A stretch of 64,000 bases of DNA from Nitrososphaerota archaeon. GTDB taxonomy: Archaea > Thermoproteota > Nitrososphaeria > Nitrososphaerales > CADDZS01. A program made the translations under genes and the position numbers. Shown here in pieces: positions 52,801-61,422 of this stretch. The stretch covers positions 33,211 through 97,210 of the forward strand of contig JABDCJ010000002.1 in assembly GCA_013288145.1 (NCBI GenBank), read 5' to 3'. A model generated the notes under the pieces. It was not told the origin of the DNA and did no database searches. It saw nothing but the letters and a program-made list of their open reading frames with translations. How positions within the stretch are numbered: position 1 is the first letter of the stretch; each line of letters begins with the position of its first letter.

Positions 52801-54708
52801 TTAGGTAGCCACCACTCTGGCGAGTCCTCTTGCTTTTAGCTCTTCAATTAGAGCAGGAACGATCTGGAAAAGATCTCCGACAATTCCAAAATTGGCAACG
52901 CCGAAAATAGATGCATCAGGATCCTTGTTTATGGCAACAATTGTGTCTGAGTTTTCCATTCCGACGATATGCTGGATCGCTCCCGAAACTCCTATCGCAA
53001 AGTAAAGTCTAGCTCTAACCGTAACGCCGGTTTGACCTATTTGATGGTCTTTCGGAATCCAACCGAGATAGACAACCGCCCTCGTTGCACCCACCTCTCC
53101 ACCCAAGGCATTTGCAAGATCCTCAATGAGCTTGAAGTTTTTGGGATTTCCGAGGCCTCGACCGCCTGAAACGATAATATCTGCGCCTTCGAGCTTTTCG
53201 CCCGCACGTTCCAGTGGAGTAAACTGGATAATTTTTTCTTTGATTTGGGTTTCGTCGAATTCCATTGTTTCAGGAACGATCTCTCCCAGCCTATCGTCTA
53301 CTGGTGCTGGCATTTTCATTACACGCGTACGAACGCTTACCATGGTTGGCTTATTTTTTGGGCAGACGATCGTCGATAATTCCTTTCCGCCAAAGTCAGG
53401 CCTCGTTCCGTTGAAACCACCTTTTTCATCCACATCAAGGGAAGTGCAATCTGCAATAAGGCCTGTTTCGATTAGAGTTGCTAGCACGCCAGCGAGATCC
53501 CTTCCGTTGTAGGTGCCGCCCATAAGAATTACTTCAGGATGATATTTGTTAGAAAGGTATGCAAACGCTTTGCCATAACTCTCGCTGCGGTAATCCTTCA
53601 GTACGGGATTCTCAACGACATAAACGAGATCGGCACCATACCTGTAGGACTCTTTCACGAGACCTTGCACGTCACCGCCGATTATTACCCCGCAAAGTTT
53701 TGTACCATAAATCTTTGACAATCTCTTGCCTTCGCCCATCAGCTCCCAGGACACTCGGGCAGCTTGGCCAAATCTATGTTCAACGTATACCCAGACATCA
53801 CCGTGTTCTCCTGGGATTCGCTGTTGAAGAACGCCGGGAGCTTGTTCAGCAGTTTGAACAGTAACCTGTGAAATCACTCCTCCCGAAACTTTCTTGCCAA
53901 AAGCTCCGATCGCTACCAATCGATCGACGAGCCACTTCGAATCTTCCCTGGGATTGGTGCTCTGTCGAATCTCTCCTTTTTTCTTCGGAGGTGGGACAAC
54001 TACTTTTTTCACATATGTCGGAGAACCGATCAAGCCGATTCTTTTTGGATCGGCATTCACCACGTCCTTACTTAGGGCAGTTATCTTTGCCTTTCTTGCC
54101 CTGATCAATCCGTCAATTGTAGGTTGCCGTGGTTCGTTCGCGGCTTCAGTAACAGTCAGAGCACATGGAATCGGAACTCGCACTCTCTCGACGCCGTCGT
54201 CAACCCGTCTCTCGGCCTCAACAAACTTGTTTTCGAGATCGACAACGTCAGTGCTCGAAGTGTAAGTGATTACGGGAAAGCCCAATCTAACAGCTAGTCC
54301 TGGTCCGACCTGACCCGTTTCGCCATCGATCGCCACCTTCCCAAAAAAAACAAAATCTGTTTTCCCACTAGTTTCCTCAATCTTCTGGATACCCTTCCAC
54401 AACGCGTATGATGTCGCGAGTGTATCTGCACCGCCGAACGCCCTGTCCGTCAGAAGAAATGCTTCATCGCAACCCATTGCAAGAGCTTCCCGGAGACTTT
54501 GCTCTGCTTGAGGAGGTCCCATCGTCATAACGCGAACAGTCGCGCCGAAAGTATCCTTGAACCGAAGGGCTTCCTCGATAGCGTTGAGGTCGGTAGGATT
54601 TACAACAGCCGGAACTCCTTCGCGGATTAGATTGTTAGTCTTCGGATCGATTCGCATGTCGTTTGTGTCAGGAACCTGCTTTATGCAAACGATGATATTT
54701 AGCGCCAA
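52801..54708 (-). CDS. Fused electron-transfer flavoprotein, beta-alpha (FixA-FixB)
   Basis: A 635-residue fusion. Residues 1-270 or so are EtfB (VCIKQVPDTNDMRI at the start, CDEAFLLTDRAFGGADT near 80), and residues from about 285 are EtfA, with the C-terminal FAD site SGGRGLGNP...GATRAVV...QIGQTGVTV. FixA/B pairs accept electrons from NADH or acyl-CoA and split them toward ferredoxin and quinone with FixC/FixX. Fusion of the two subunits is known in several archaea. First gene of the operon. Confidence 0.94.
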   Translation of the reverse strand: MALNIIVCIKQVPDTNDMRIDPKTNNLIREGVPAVVNPTDLNAIEEALRFKDTFGATVRVMTMGPPQAEQSLREALAMGCDEAFLLTDRAFGGADTLATSYALWKGIQKIEETSGKTDFVFFGKVAIDGETGQVGPGLAVRLGFPVITYTSSTDVVDLENKFVEAERRVDDGVERVRVPIPCALTVTEAANEPRQPTIDGLIRARKAKITALSKDVVNADPKRIGLIGSPTYVKKVVVPPPKKKGEIRQSTNPREDSKWLVDRLVAIGAFGKKVSGGVISQVTVQTAEQAPGVLQQRIPGEHGDVWVYVEHRFGQAARVSWELMGEGKRLSKIYGTKLCGVIIGGDVQGLVKESYRYGADLVYVVENPVLKDYRSESYGKAFAYLSNKYHPEVILMGGTYNGRDLAGVLATLIETGLIADCTSLDVDEKGGFNGTRPDFGGKELSTIVCPKNKPTMVSVRTRVMKMPAPVDDRLGEIVPETMEFDETQIKEKIIQFTPLERAGEKLEGADIIVSGGRGLGNPKNFKLIEDLANALGGEVGATRAVVYLGWIPKDHQIGQTGVTVRARLYFAIGVSGAIQHIVGMENSDTIVAINKDPDASIFGVANFGIVGDLFQIVPALIEELKARGLARVVAT

Positions 54709-54847
54709 AGTTGAAAACTACCGAGGAAATTCCCGAGGACAAAAATTAGCTGATTTCGATCGATATTAAAATCGTTCTGGTTAGTTACGTCCAACGCGGC
54801 CGTTTAATAGCTGGCATTCAAACGTCCTAGATTTAGCATTAGAAAAA

Positions 54848-55693
54848 ATGGAACCGATATCTGAAATTCTTCTAGCTGTAAGAGATGGGAAAATATCAGT
54901 GAAAAAGGCGGAAGGAATGTTGAAGCTAAACGCGCTTGCGATCTTAGGGGACTATGCAAGACTGGACTACAACCGGCACCTGAGACGGGGAGTGCCTGAG
55001 ATTGTCTATTCAAAGAACAAGTCTGTTTCAGAGCTAATTTCAATTGTGAAAAAACTAGCCGACATCAAATTGGAGGACGCTCCCCTTTACGACCTGCCTG
55101 TCATCCTGAGCCGAGTTAGCGAAGAAAAGGCAAAACAAATTCTGGAACATTTTACAAAATCCAAAATTTATTCTTCGGAACTTCAGATTAGATACTTTCC
55201 AGAAGCCAGCGTGATCGCGGTAGCGTCTAAAAAGAAAACCGAGGCTCAGAAGAATCACGGTAGAGTGGCGCTCTTGGCTGCCGGTACATCTGATATCCCT
55301 GCCCTAAATGAGTCAGAAGTAGTCTTGAACTTACTTGGGCTCAGGACACTCCGGTTTAACGATATCGGAGTCGCCGGTTTGCATCGTTTACTTAAGCCAA
55401 TGAAATTATTGTATGATTTCGACCCCGATGCAATCATCGTCGCGGCTGGTATGGAGGGTGCTCTGCCCTCTGTAGTTGCCGGATTGACCAGCGCTCCCGT
55501 TATCGGGCTACCGACGTCAGTAGGTTATGGTTTCGGAAAGGATGGTGAAGCGGCCCTGATGAGCATGCTCCAGGCCTGCTCCCTCGGAGTAAGCGTCGTG
55601 AATATCGACTCAGGAGTAGCCGCTGCGGTGGTTGCTTCGCTTATCTCAAAAAGGGCGGCTAAAAGCGAAAAAAGGAAAAGCGCCGAAATCTAG
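54848..55693 (+). CDS. larB: LarB: nicotinate adenine dinucleotide carboxylase/hydrolase
   Basis: A 281-residue protein. The N-terminal half has the LarB pattern RRGVPEIVYSKNKS near residues 47-60, and the C-terminal half is PurE-like (LLAAGTSDIPALNESE, then GMEGALPSVVAGLTSAPVIGLPTSVGYG). LarB makes the dicarboxylated pyridinium precursor of the nickel-pincer cofactor. It is divergent from the Fix operon and about 5 kb from larC2-larE. Confidence 0.93.
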   Translation: MEPISEILLAVRDGKISVKKAEGMLKLNALAILGDYARLDYNRHLRRGVPEIVYSKNKSVSELISIVKKLADIKLEDAPLYDLPVILSRVSEEKAKQILEHFTKSKIYSSELQIRYFPEASVIAVASKKKTEAQKNHGRVALLAAGTSDIPALNESEVVLNLLGLRTLRFNDIGVAGLHRLLKPMKLLYDFDPDAIIVAAGMEGALPSVVAGLTSAPVIGLPTSVGYGFGKDGEAALMSMLQACSLGVSVVNIDSGVAAAVVASLISKRAAKSEKRKSAEI

Positions 55694-55773
55694 AACCGAT
55701 GCAGATTGACTAATTGAATGAGTACTATTGACCTGCCAGATTAAACAAAAACAAGACAAATTGTCTTTCGATT

Positions 55774-56103
55774 ATGTCGTCATCCGTTTTGCCCGTTAGA
55801 AAAAATGCTGATCTAATCAAGGATGCGACCAGACTTCTATCCGAGAGACAAAAACCTCCTTGTTTTCGCGAAACAAATACAACTGTAAAAGATCTCGTAA
55901 AACAGCGCAAAGATACGGGAAAGAAATTGTTAACTCTCGGTGCAGCCCTGCTGATAATGCCGGATCCGATTACTGACGCTGCTGCGGTGCCTGTATTAAT
56001 CGCGGGTAAAATGATGCAATCGCGGCAGGCTATTAGCGTGAAAAACGTCTACGACGAGATGAGAAATACCCTCAATCAGATTTCTTCAGCCTGTTCACTC
56101 TGA
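55774..56103 (+). CDS. Hypothetical protein
   Basis: A 109-residue protein. The C-terminal half has a hydrophobic stretch (LLTLGAALLIMP and AAAVPVLIAG), possibly one or two weak membrane segments, flanked by helices rich in Lys/Arg. No family recognised. Its 3' end overlaps that of the MobA-like gene by 32 bases. Confidence 0.5.
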   Translation: MSSSVLPVRKNADLIKDATRLLSERQKPPCFRETNTTVKDLVKQRKDTGKKLLTLGAALLIMPDPITDAAAVPVLIAGKMMQSRQAISVKNVYDEMRNTLNQISSACSL

Positions 56104-56734
56104 CTGAGGCCTTGGATCTCGCGTTCGCTAGGGTCTCATCGTCATTCACCTTGAGAAACGAATCCAGCTCGGGATCAAGCTCGGCCAATTGAGTTTCAAC
56201 CGAGAGATATTTTACATCAAATAGTTGTTCAGAGAGAAAATTCATAGTGGAATTAGCATCGGCTCCAAAAGGATTTTTCAGCATCGAAGTCAATTTGAGA
56301 AGTGCATTCCCGCGATAGACGGCGAGGAATGGTTCGACCCGTCCATCGCTCCATCTGGGCATCGCAAGATCGTAGCCGTGCGCCGCCTCAAATAACGCGA
56401 GAACAACATTGGGTTTCAACAAAGGTACTCTCTCAGTAACGAGGATGGAGTGCTTAGCTTTGCTTGTCCTGAAAGCGGATAAAATAGCTGAAACTGGGTT
56501 CTCGCTTTTAGATACATTCAGAATCCTCGCACCAAAGGGAGAAATAGTTTCAATTACTGAAAGATCTGGTTCCTTGTTGAATACAACGTTCAGCTCATCG
56601 GCCACGGTCCATACGGAGTCAAGAACGTATTCAAGAAGTGTCCCCTGGACGTCTGGCGAAAACTGGCGAGAGATCGTTCTATCCTCCATTCCACTTGCGT
56701 AAATCACAGCCCCTCGGGGATTTCGACCGGACAA
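56072..56734 (-). CDS. Degenerate MobA-like nucleotidyltransferase
   Basis: A 220-residue protein with the general outline of the MobA/NTP-transferase fold: an N-terminal AVIYASGMEDR strand-loop, SAILSAFRTSK, VTERVPLLKPNVV, and DGRVEPFLAVYR. The nucleotide-binding loop LAGG.S.RMG..K has become ASGMEDRTISRQF and the metal-binding CD(M/V)P has become ERVP. Catalysis is therefore doubtful; it may be a regulatory or diverged member. Confidence 0.68.
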   Translation of the reverse strand: MSGRNPRGAVIYASGMEDRTISRQFSPDVQGTLLEYVLDSVWTVADELNVVFNKEPDLSVIETISPFGARILNVSKSENPVSAILSAFRTSKAKHSILVTERVPLLKPNVVLALFEAAHGYDLAMPRWSDGRVEPFLAVYRGNALLKLTSMLKNPFGADANSTMNFLSEQLFDVKYLSVETQLAELDPELDSFLKVNDDETLANARSKASVRVNRLKKSD

Positions 56735-56942
56735 GGCTAACTCTGATCTCCAAGGTGATACTTGTGCATCACTTTATAGCTCTTTTTGATCAGGTATTTA
56801 CGAATAATCGTGTACTCTATTTTCAAAAAGGAGTGCTTGTGCCGAGAAAGCTAATCTCTACTCAATTACCACAAATCGTAAAGTACTCGGGTAGCTCTCG
56901 AGCGAAATGGTTTTTCGCAATTGCAAAGTAATCTCGACAAGA

Positions 56943-56950
56943 GTTATAAA
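56943..56950 (+). promoter_or_regulatory. Candidate TATA box for sdhAB
   Basis: GTTATAAA lies 51-58 bases upstream of the TTG start of sdhA, giving a leader of about 25 bases if transcription begins 25 bases on. It is the clearest TATA-like element in the spacer 56735-57000. Confidence 0.4.
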
Positions 56951-57000
56951 CCGATAACGAAAGCTCGAGATCCGCGTCATTTTCCGCGTGATCTACTGAT

Positions 57001-58815
57001 TTGTGGGCGAATTCTTCTCAACAGTCTTCGTCTGCGCAAAAAATCATCGACAATCTTGATTCATCTTATGGGACTCTAGACTGCGATATTCTGATAGTTG
57101 GAGCCGGAGGTGGAGGTATGCGTGCTGCCATCGAGGCGTACGATCGCGGAGCAAAGGTTCTCCTTCTCTGCAAGTCGCTGATGGGAAAAGCTCATACGGT
57201 AATGGCCGAAGGTGGAATTGCCGCCTCTCTCGGGAATATCGATCCTCAGGATAGTTGGAAGGTTCATTTCTCTGACACCATCGTTGAAGGGCAGTACATT
57301 AACAACTGGAAGATGGCGGAGATTTTTGCAAAAGAAGCTCCAGACAGAGTACTCGAATTGGAGAGATACGGCGCTCTTTTTGACAGGACAAAGGACGGTC
57401 TGATTATGCAGCGCCCCTTTGGCGCGCACAGCTATCGCCGGCTTTGTTACGTCGGAGACAGAATGGGCCTCGAATTAATTAGGACGCTCGAAGACCAAGT
57501 TCTGAATCGCAATATTCCGTACTTTGACGAAGCAGTGGTCACGGGCATAATCAAAGATCCAGAATCAGGCGCAGTTGCCGGGGCCCTCGCGATAAAAATC
57601 AGAACCGGCGAACTTGTTTTTGTAAAGTGCAAAGCTGCGATTTTGGCAACTGGTGGCTGTGGCAAAGTCTACTCTGTTACTTCGAATTCTTGGGAAAGTA
57701 CGGGAGACGGTATCGCAATAGCGTACCGCGCAGGTGCCGAATTGATGGATATGGAAATGGTCCAGTTTCATCCCACTGGAATGATTTATCCCGCCGGGGT
57801 CCGGGGTATGCTGATTACCGAGGCCGTACGAGGGGAAGGAGGCAAACTTACCAATATCAACGGCGAGAGGTTCATGACAAAGTACGACAGCAAACGTATG
57901 GAGCTATCAGCCAGAGACGTCGTTGCCCGATCGATTTACACGGAGATCATAGAGGGACGTGGTACGCCTAACAGTGCCGTCTATTTGGACATCACCGAGA
58001 AAGGGGCAGACTATATCAAGAAAAAACTTCCAAGCATGTACTATCAGTTCCTCGAATTCGCGAATGTCGATATTACAAAGCAAAAGATGGAGGTAGCGCC
58101 CACTGTGCATTACCATATGGGAGGAATCCGAGTTGTTCCTGAAACGGCTGCAACCAATGTCCTCGGATTGTACGCCGTCGGTGAAGTTGCTTCTGGATTG
58201 CACGGTGCGAACCGGCTAGGCGGAAACTCTCTCTCTGATATTCTAGTTTTCGGTAGAAGGGCCGGAATAGCTGCTTCTGGCTACGCAAAGGGTGCCGGCG
58301 ATATGTCAGCATCTACTGAGGATATCGGCAGAGAAGTGACACGAGTGCTCTCTCCGTTCAGAGTTACAAACGGCCAAAATCCCTTCGATCTCAAAGACAA
58401 AATAGCGCAAATCATGTGGAAATATGTCGGAATAGTCAGAAACGAGGAAGATCTACGGAAAGGCCTTGAAGAGATTCAACGGATCAGATTGGATTCCAAA
58501 AACGTTCAGGCTAAGGGGCCGCGTGGATATAATCAGTCCTGGGCCGATTCACTTTCCGTCTGGAATATGTGTCTGGATTGCGAAGCCCTCATATTGTCAG
58601 CCATAACCAGAAAAGAGAGCCGCGGCGCTCATACGCGATCTGATTATACGAAAAAAGATGACGCCTGGCTGGTCAATATCATAGTCAAGCAAAAGGACGG
58701 ACAGATGAGTCTTGAGAAATTCCCTGTTCCCCAAATGCCAGAAGATTACAAGGCACTATTGAACAGGGAAGAGACGCTACTCTGGAAAGGGAAAGATCAA
58801 GAAGGAAAAAAGTGA
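57001..58815 (+). CDS. sdhA: Succinate dehydrogenase/fumarate reductase flavoprotein subunit
   Basis: A 604-residue FAD protein. GAGGGGMRAAIEA near residue 36 binds FAD, HTVMAEGGIA contains the flavin-linking His, FGAHSYRRLCYVGD and QFHPTGMIYPAGVRG are active-site blocks, and HYHMGGIRV and GANRLGGNSLSD lie toward the end. It oxidises succinate or reduces fumarate. TTG start at 57001. sdhB begins 13 bases after its stop. Confidence 0.95.
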   Translation: MWANSSQQSSSAQKIIDNLDSSYGTLDCDILIVGAGGGGMRAAIEAYDRGAKVLLLCKSLMGKAHTVMAEGGIAASLGNIDPQDSWKVHFSDTIVEGQYINNWKMAEIFAKEAPDRVLELERYGALFDRTKDGLIMQRPFGAHSYRRLCYVGDRMGLELIRTLEDQVLNRNIPYFDEAVVTGIIKDPESGAVAGALAIKIRTGELVFVKCKAAILATGGCGKVYSVTSNSWESTGDGIAIAYRAGAELMDMEMVQFHPTGMIYPAGVRGMLITEAVRGEGGKLTNINGERFMTKYDSKRMELSARDVVARSIYTEIIEGRGTPNSAVYLDITEKGADYIKKKLPSMYYQFLEFANVDITKQKMEVAPTVHYHMGGIRVVPETAATNVLGLYAVGEVASGLHGANRLGGNSLSDILVFGRRAGIAASGYAKGAGDMSASTEDIGREVTRVLSPFRVTNGQNPFDLKDKIAQIMWKYVGIVRNEEDLRKGLEEIQRIRLDSKNVQAKGPRGYNQSWADSLSVWNMCLDCEALILSAITRKESRGAHTRSDYTKKDDAWLVNIIVKQKDGQMSLEKFPVPQMPEDYKALLNREETLLWKGKDQEGKK

Positions 58816-58828
58816 GCCGTAGTTAGCA

Positions 58829-59608
58829 ATGGAAAAATCGCGTTCACGGAAAGATGTATCGCTCCGAATATTTCGTGGCCTTGGAAGCGATCGCTCTAAA
58901 GATCGCTACGAAACTTTCACTGTACCGTACGAGGACGGGATGGTAGTTCTGAATGCCATACACTACATTCAGAGTCATTTTGATTCCTCGCTATCCGCTC
59001 GGTGGAATTGCAAGGCGGGCAGATGTGGGTCCTGTTCTGCGGAGATCAATGGCTGGCCGCGTCTGATGTGTAAGACCCCAGTGTCAGAGTTCGAGGGGGA
59101 GATCACGGTGGAGCCGATGAAGGCATTCCCATTACTAAGAGATCTAGTGACAGACGTTTCAGAAAATTATGAAATGCAGAAGATGATTCCGCCGTTCACT
59201 CCGAAACCTTCTGACGATTCGAAGCCTTGGAGAATGCAGCAGATCGACGTGGACAAATCACGAGATTTTAGAAAGTGCATCGAGTGTTTCCTCTGTCAGG
59301 ATATTTGCCATGTTGTGCGGGAGCACAAAGCAAACTACATTGGTCCCAGGTACATTGTAAAGGCGGCTTCATTTGATATGCATCCGCTGGACACCCTTGA
59401 CAGATCGGATTTTCTGAAGGAACAGGGGGGAATTGGTTACTGCAACATCACAAAATGCTGCCAAGAAGTCTGCCCCGAGCACATTATCATTACTGACGAT
59501 GCCATAATTCCGGAAAAGGAGAGGGTAGTCGACACCCACTACGATCCTATTATGTGGTTATATCGTCAGATCAAGCCGAACCGAGTGAAGAGCGGCACAA
59601 ATCCATAG
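58829..59608 (+). CDS. sdhB: Succinate dehydrogenase/fumarate reductase iron-sulfur subunit
   Basis: A 259-residue protein. The 2Fe-2S site is CKAGRCGSC plus a later Cys in PRLMC. The second part has CIECFLCQDICH and CNITKCCQEVCPE for the 4Fe-4S and 3Fe-4S or second 4Fe-4S clusters. The sequence resembles actinobacterial/archaeal SdhB types. No anchor (SdhC/SdhD-like) gene follows; the next 200 bases are empty and the next gene is on the other strand. Confidence 0.94.
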   Translation: MEKSRSRKDVSLRIFRGLGSDRSKDRYETFTVPYEDGMVVLNAIHYIQSHFDSSLSARWNCKAGRCGSCSAEINGWPRLMCKTPVSEFEGEITVEPMKAFPLLRDLVTDVSENYEMQKMIPPFTPKPSDDSKPWRMQQIDVDKSRDFRKCIECFLCQDICHVVREHKANYIGPRYIVKAASFDMHPLDTLDRSDFLKEQGGIGYCNITKCCQEVCPEHIIITDDAIIPEKERVVDTHYDPIMWLYRQIKPNRVKSGTNP

Positions 59609-59809
59609 AGCATGATAATCTGTATCGCCTGAACTCGCAATACATACTTCATAACTTCAAAATGCGTATATCTTATTGTGCCTGGTGATTTCACGGAAAC
59701 GCAGCCTATAGAAAACGGCAGAACGTTGAGCTAGATCTCGTTCGATTCGGCTATATGAATCAACTTGGCAGCGAGTGTTAGGCTGCAAATAAGTCTCTTG
59801 AACAGTTCT

Positions 59810-60973
59810 CTACTCGGTTTCTAATATCGTGCGGATCGTCGTCACGTATGTTTCTTCGACTGTCTCCGGACAATAGACAACATAAAACTTCGCAACCTTG
59901 CCTTCCACACGCCTAATTATGCGGCCGATTCTCTGGATGAACTGCCGCTTGCTCTTACCGCTCGTAATCAGAATCGCAACGCCAACTTCTTCCACATCGA
60001 GACCCTCCTCGAGTGCCCTAACAGAAAGCAGAACATCGGATTCTTTTCCCCAATCCTGCAGTATCTCCATTTTGCGCCATGGTTCAATTCCTGAGTGAAA
60101 CGTCTCACTTTTGACATTGTTTTCAGCAAGGAATTCCTTGATCTCCTCAATAGCCTGGACTGATTCTGAGAAAAGAATGACCCTCTCGCCTTGATGCTTG
60201 TTAATTATCTCGAGAATCCTGTTTTTCTTTTGATGAATTCTCGATAGCAATTTCTTCCTTCGAGCGATTGCAAGCATCCCTTTTCGACCGACGAACTGCT
60301 TTGTGTTTGGATTGTAGCATCGGCCCCAGTCTGAAAAGCTGGGACCGCAGAACTTGAAAGCAGCCCTGATTAGGGCTGTATTTCCCTCGTAACTCTTTCT
60401 TTCAGCTTCAGTCATTTCTGCACTAACGGGAATCACTTCGAGCGGCGAAACAATACCGGTTCGGACAGCGTCGCCGAGCCCCAGATCGAAGCAGATCGGA
60501 AATTCTTTGAGGAAAAGATCGTGAGCCATGTCGCCCCTTTCCGGAACTGCAGAGAGCCCCAATACATACTCCTTTTCCTTCAGACGGGGAAGAATTCTGA
60601 GCAGCGCAGTTCGAGCTCCTAGATGGTGAACTTCATCTAACACAACGGCGTCGGCCCTTTCGATTAATTCAGGATGCGAGGTTGCGCTGGAATATGTCGT
60701 GATCAAAACGGGACCAGAAGTCTTTGCGTAAGCGTAGTATTGCCCGACCTCGAGTAACCCGGCCTCCTGAAGCTTCGGCGCCCATGATTGGTAGATAAGC
60801 GCCTGCGTAGGAACTATAATCAAAGTCTGCAATCCTAGCTGCTGAATCCACTCGATTGCAATGATCGTCTTGCCAGTTCCAGTGGCCGCCTTGATAGTTC
60901 CCCTCTTCGCCTTTAGTGTCGTCTCTACCGCACTCTGCTGGTAAGATCTGAGGATCGCCAAACTTTGCTTCAA
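59810..60973 (-). CDS. SF2 DEAD/H helicase, XPB/SSL2-like
   Basis: A 387-residue ATP-dependent helicase. Walker A AATGTGKTIIA is near residues 29-39, Walker B DEVHH near 114, motif III GLSAVPERGD near 140, and C-terminal motifs EEGLDVEEV and QRIGRIIRR. The XPB-type two-domain layout lacks the extra N-terminal damage-recognition domain of full XPB. Roles in transcription or repair are likely but not determinable. Confidence 0.88.
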   Translation of the reverse strand: MKQSLAILRSYQQSAVETTLKAKRGTIKAATGTGKTIIAIEWIQQLGLQTLIIVPTQALIYQSWAPKLQEAGLLEVGQYYAYAKTSGPVLITTYSSATSHPELIERADAVVLDEVHHLGARTALLRILPRLKEKEYVLGLSAVPERGDMAHDLFLKEFPICFDLGLGDAVRTGIVSPLEVIPVSAEMTEAERKSYEGNTALIRAAFKFCGPSFSDWGRCYNPNTKQFVGRKGMLAIARRKKLLSRIHQKKNRILEIINKHQGERVILFSESVQAIEEIKEFLAENNVKSETFHSGIEPWRKMEILQDWGKESDVLLSVRALEEGLDVEEVGVAILITSGKSKRQFIQRIGRIIRRVEGKVAKFYVVYCPETVEETYVTTIRTILETE

Positions 60974-61084
60974 TCACCTTAATCGAAGAATTTTTCGATG
61001 GCGAAATGGTGTTTTTCAAAGTAAAATAAGGATTACAGTAACATTACGGTAACTCAACTCAATTATTATCTGGTTTTCTAAGAG

Positions 61085-61296
61085 CGGGCCCGGTGGGATT
61101 TGAACCCACGACCCCCAGCTATCCAACATCGCCCGAACTTACGACATATTCAGGCTGGAAACCGCAGGCTGATGCCCTAATCCATGTTGAGCTCGAAACA
61201 AGCAGAATATCGTAATCCTGAACTCGCGTGCACAACTTTCTGGCTTAGGACCGGTCCAGACTAGTCCTGATAGAATCCATGCTAGGCTACGGGCCC
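61085..61296 (-). tRNA. tRNA-Arg (anticodon GCG) with two introns
   Basis: Acceptor halves GGGCCCG (61296-61290) and CGGGCCC (61092-61086) pair, with discriminator G at 61085. T arm GTGGG-TTCAAAT-CCCAC is at 61109-61093. A 95-nt insertion splits the D loop: CATGGATT occurs at 61281-61274 and again at 61186-61179, so the ends cannot be fixed within that repeat. The anticodon stem is TCAGC/GCTGG with loop CTGCGGA (anticodon GCG, 61165-61163), split by a 41-nt intron at 37/38 (61121-61161). Mature length is 76 nt. The 37/38 intron has a strong GCCTGAA/TTCGGGC hairpin. Confidence 0.88.
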
Positions 61297-61422
61297 TCAA
61301 AAAGCCCGATTCGAATTACAAAAGTAATAAGCGTTTGTCGCGAGGGATCTTTTTGTGACTGCAGGGTTGCCGTCTGAAATGATTCTTTATCGGTAACCTT
61401 TCAATTGCGATTTTTCAGTTAA

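Noticed and set aside
56638..56931. Plus-strand ORF ending ...SSRAKWFFAIAK in the spacer before sdhA
   Set aside because: Its first part is antisense to the MobA-like gene. The remaining 55 codons show no recognisable family and no good start signal; kept as possible but unsupported.
57212..58312. Antisense and out-of-frame ORFs inside sdhA
   Set aside because: sdhA is conserved over its full length, so the alternatives are shadows.
59609..59809. Possible small RNA or C/D box RNA between sdhB and the helicase
   Set aside because: Short GTGA- and CTGA-like words occur, but no convincing C and D box pair with a terminal stem.
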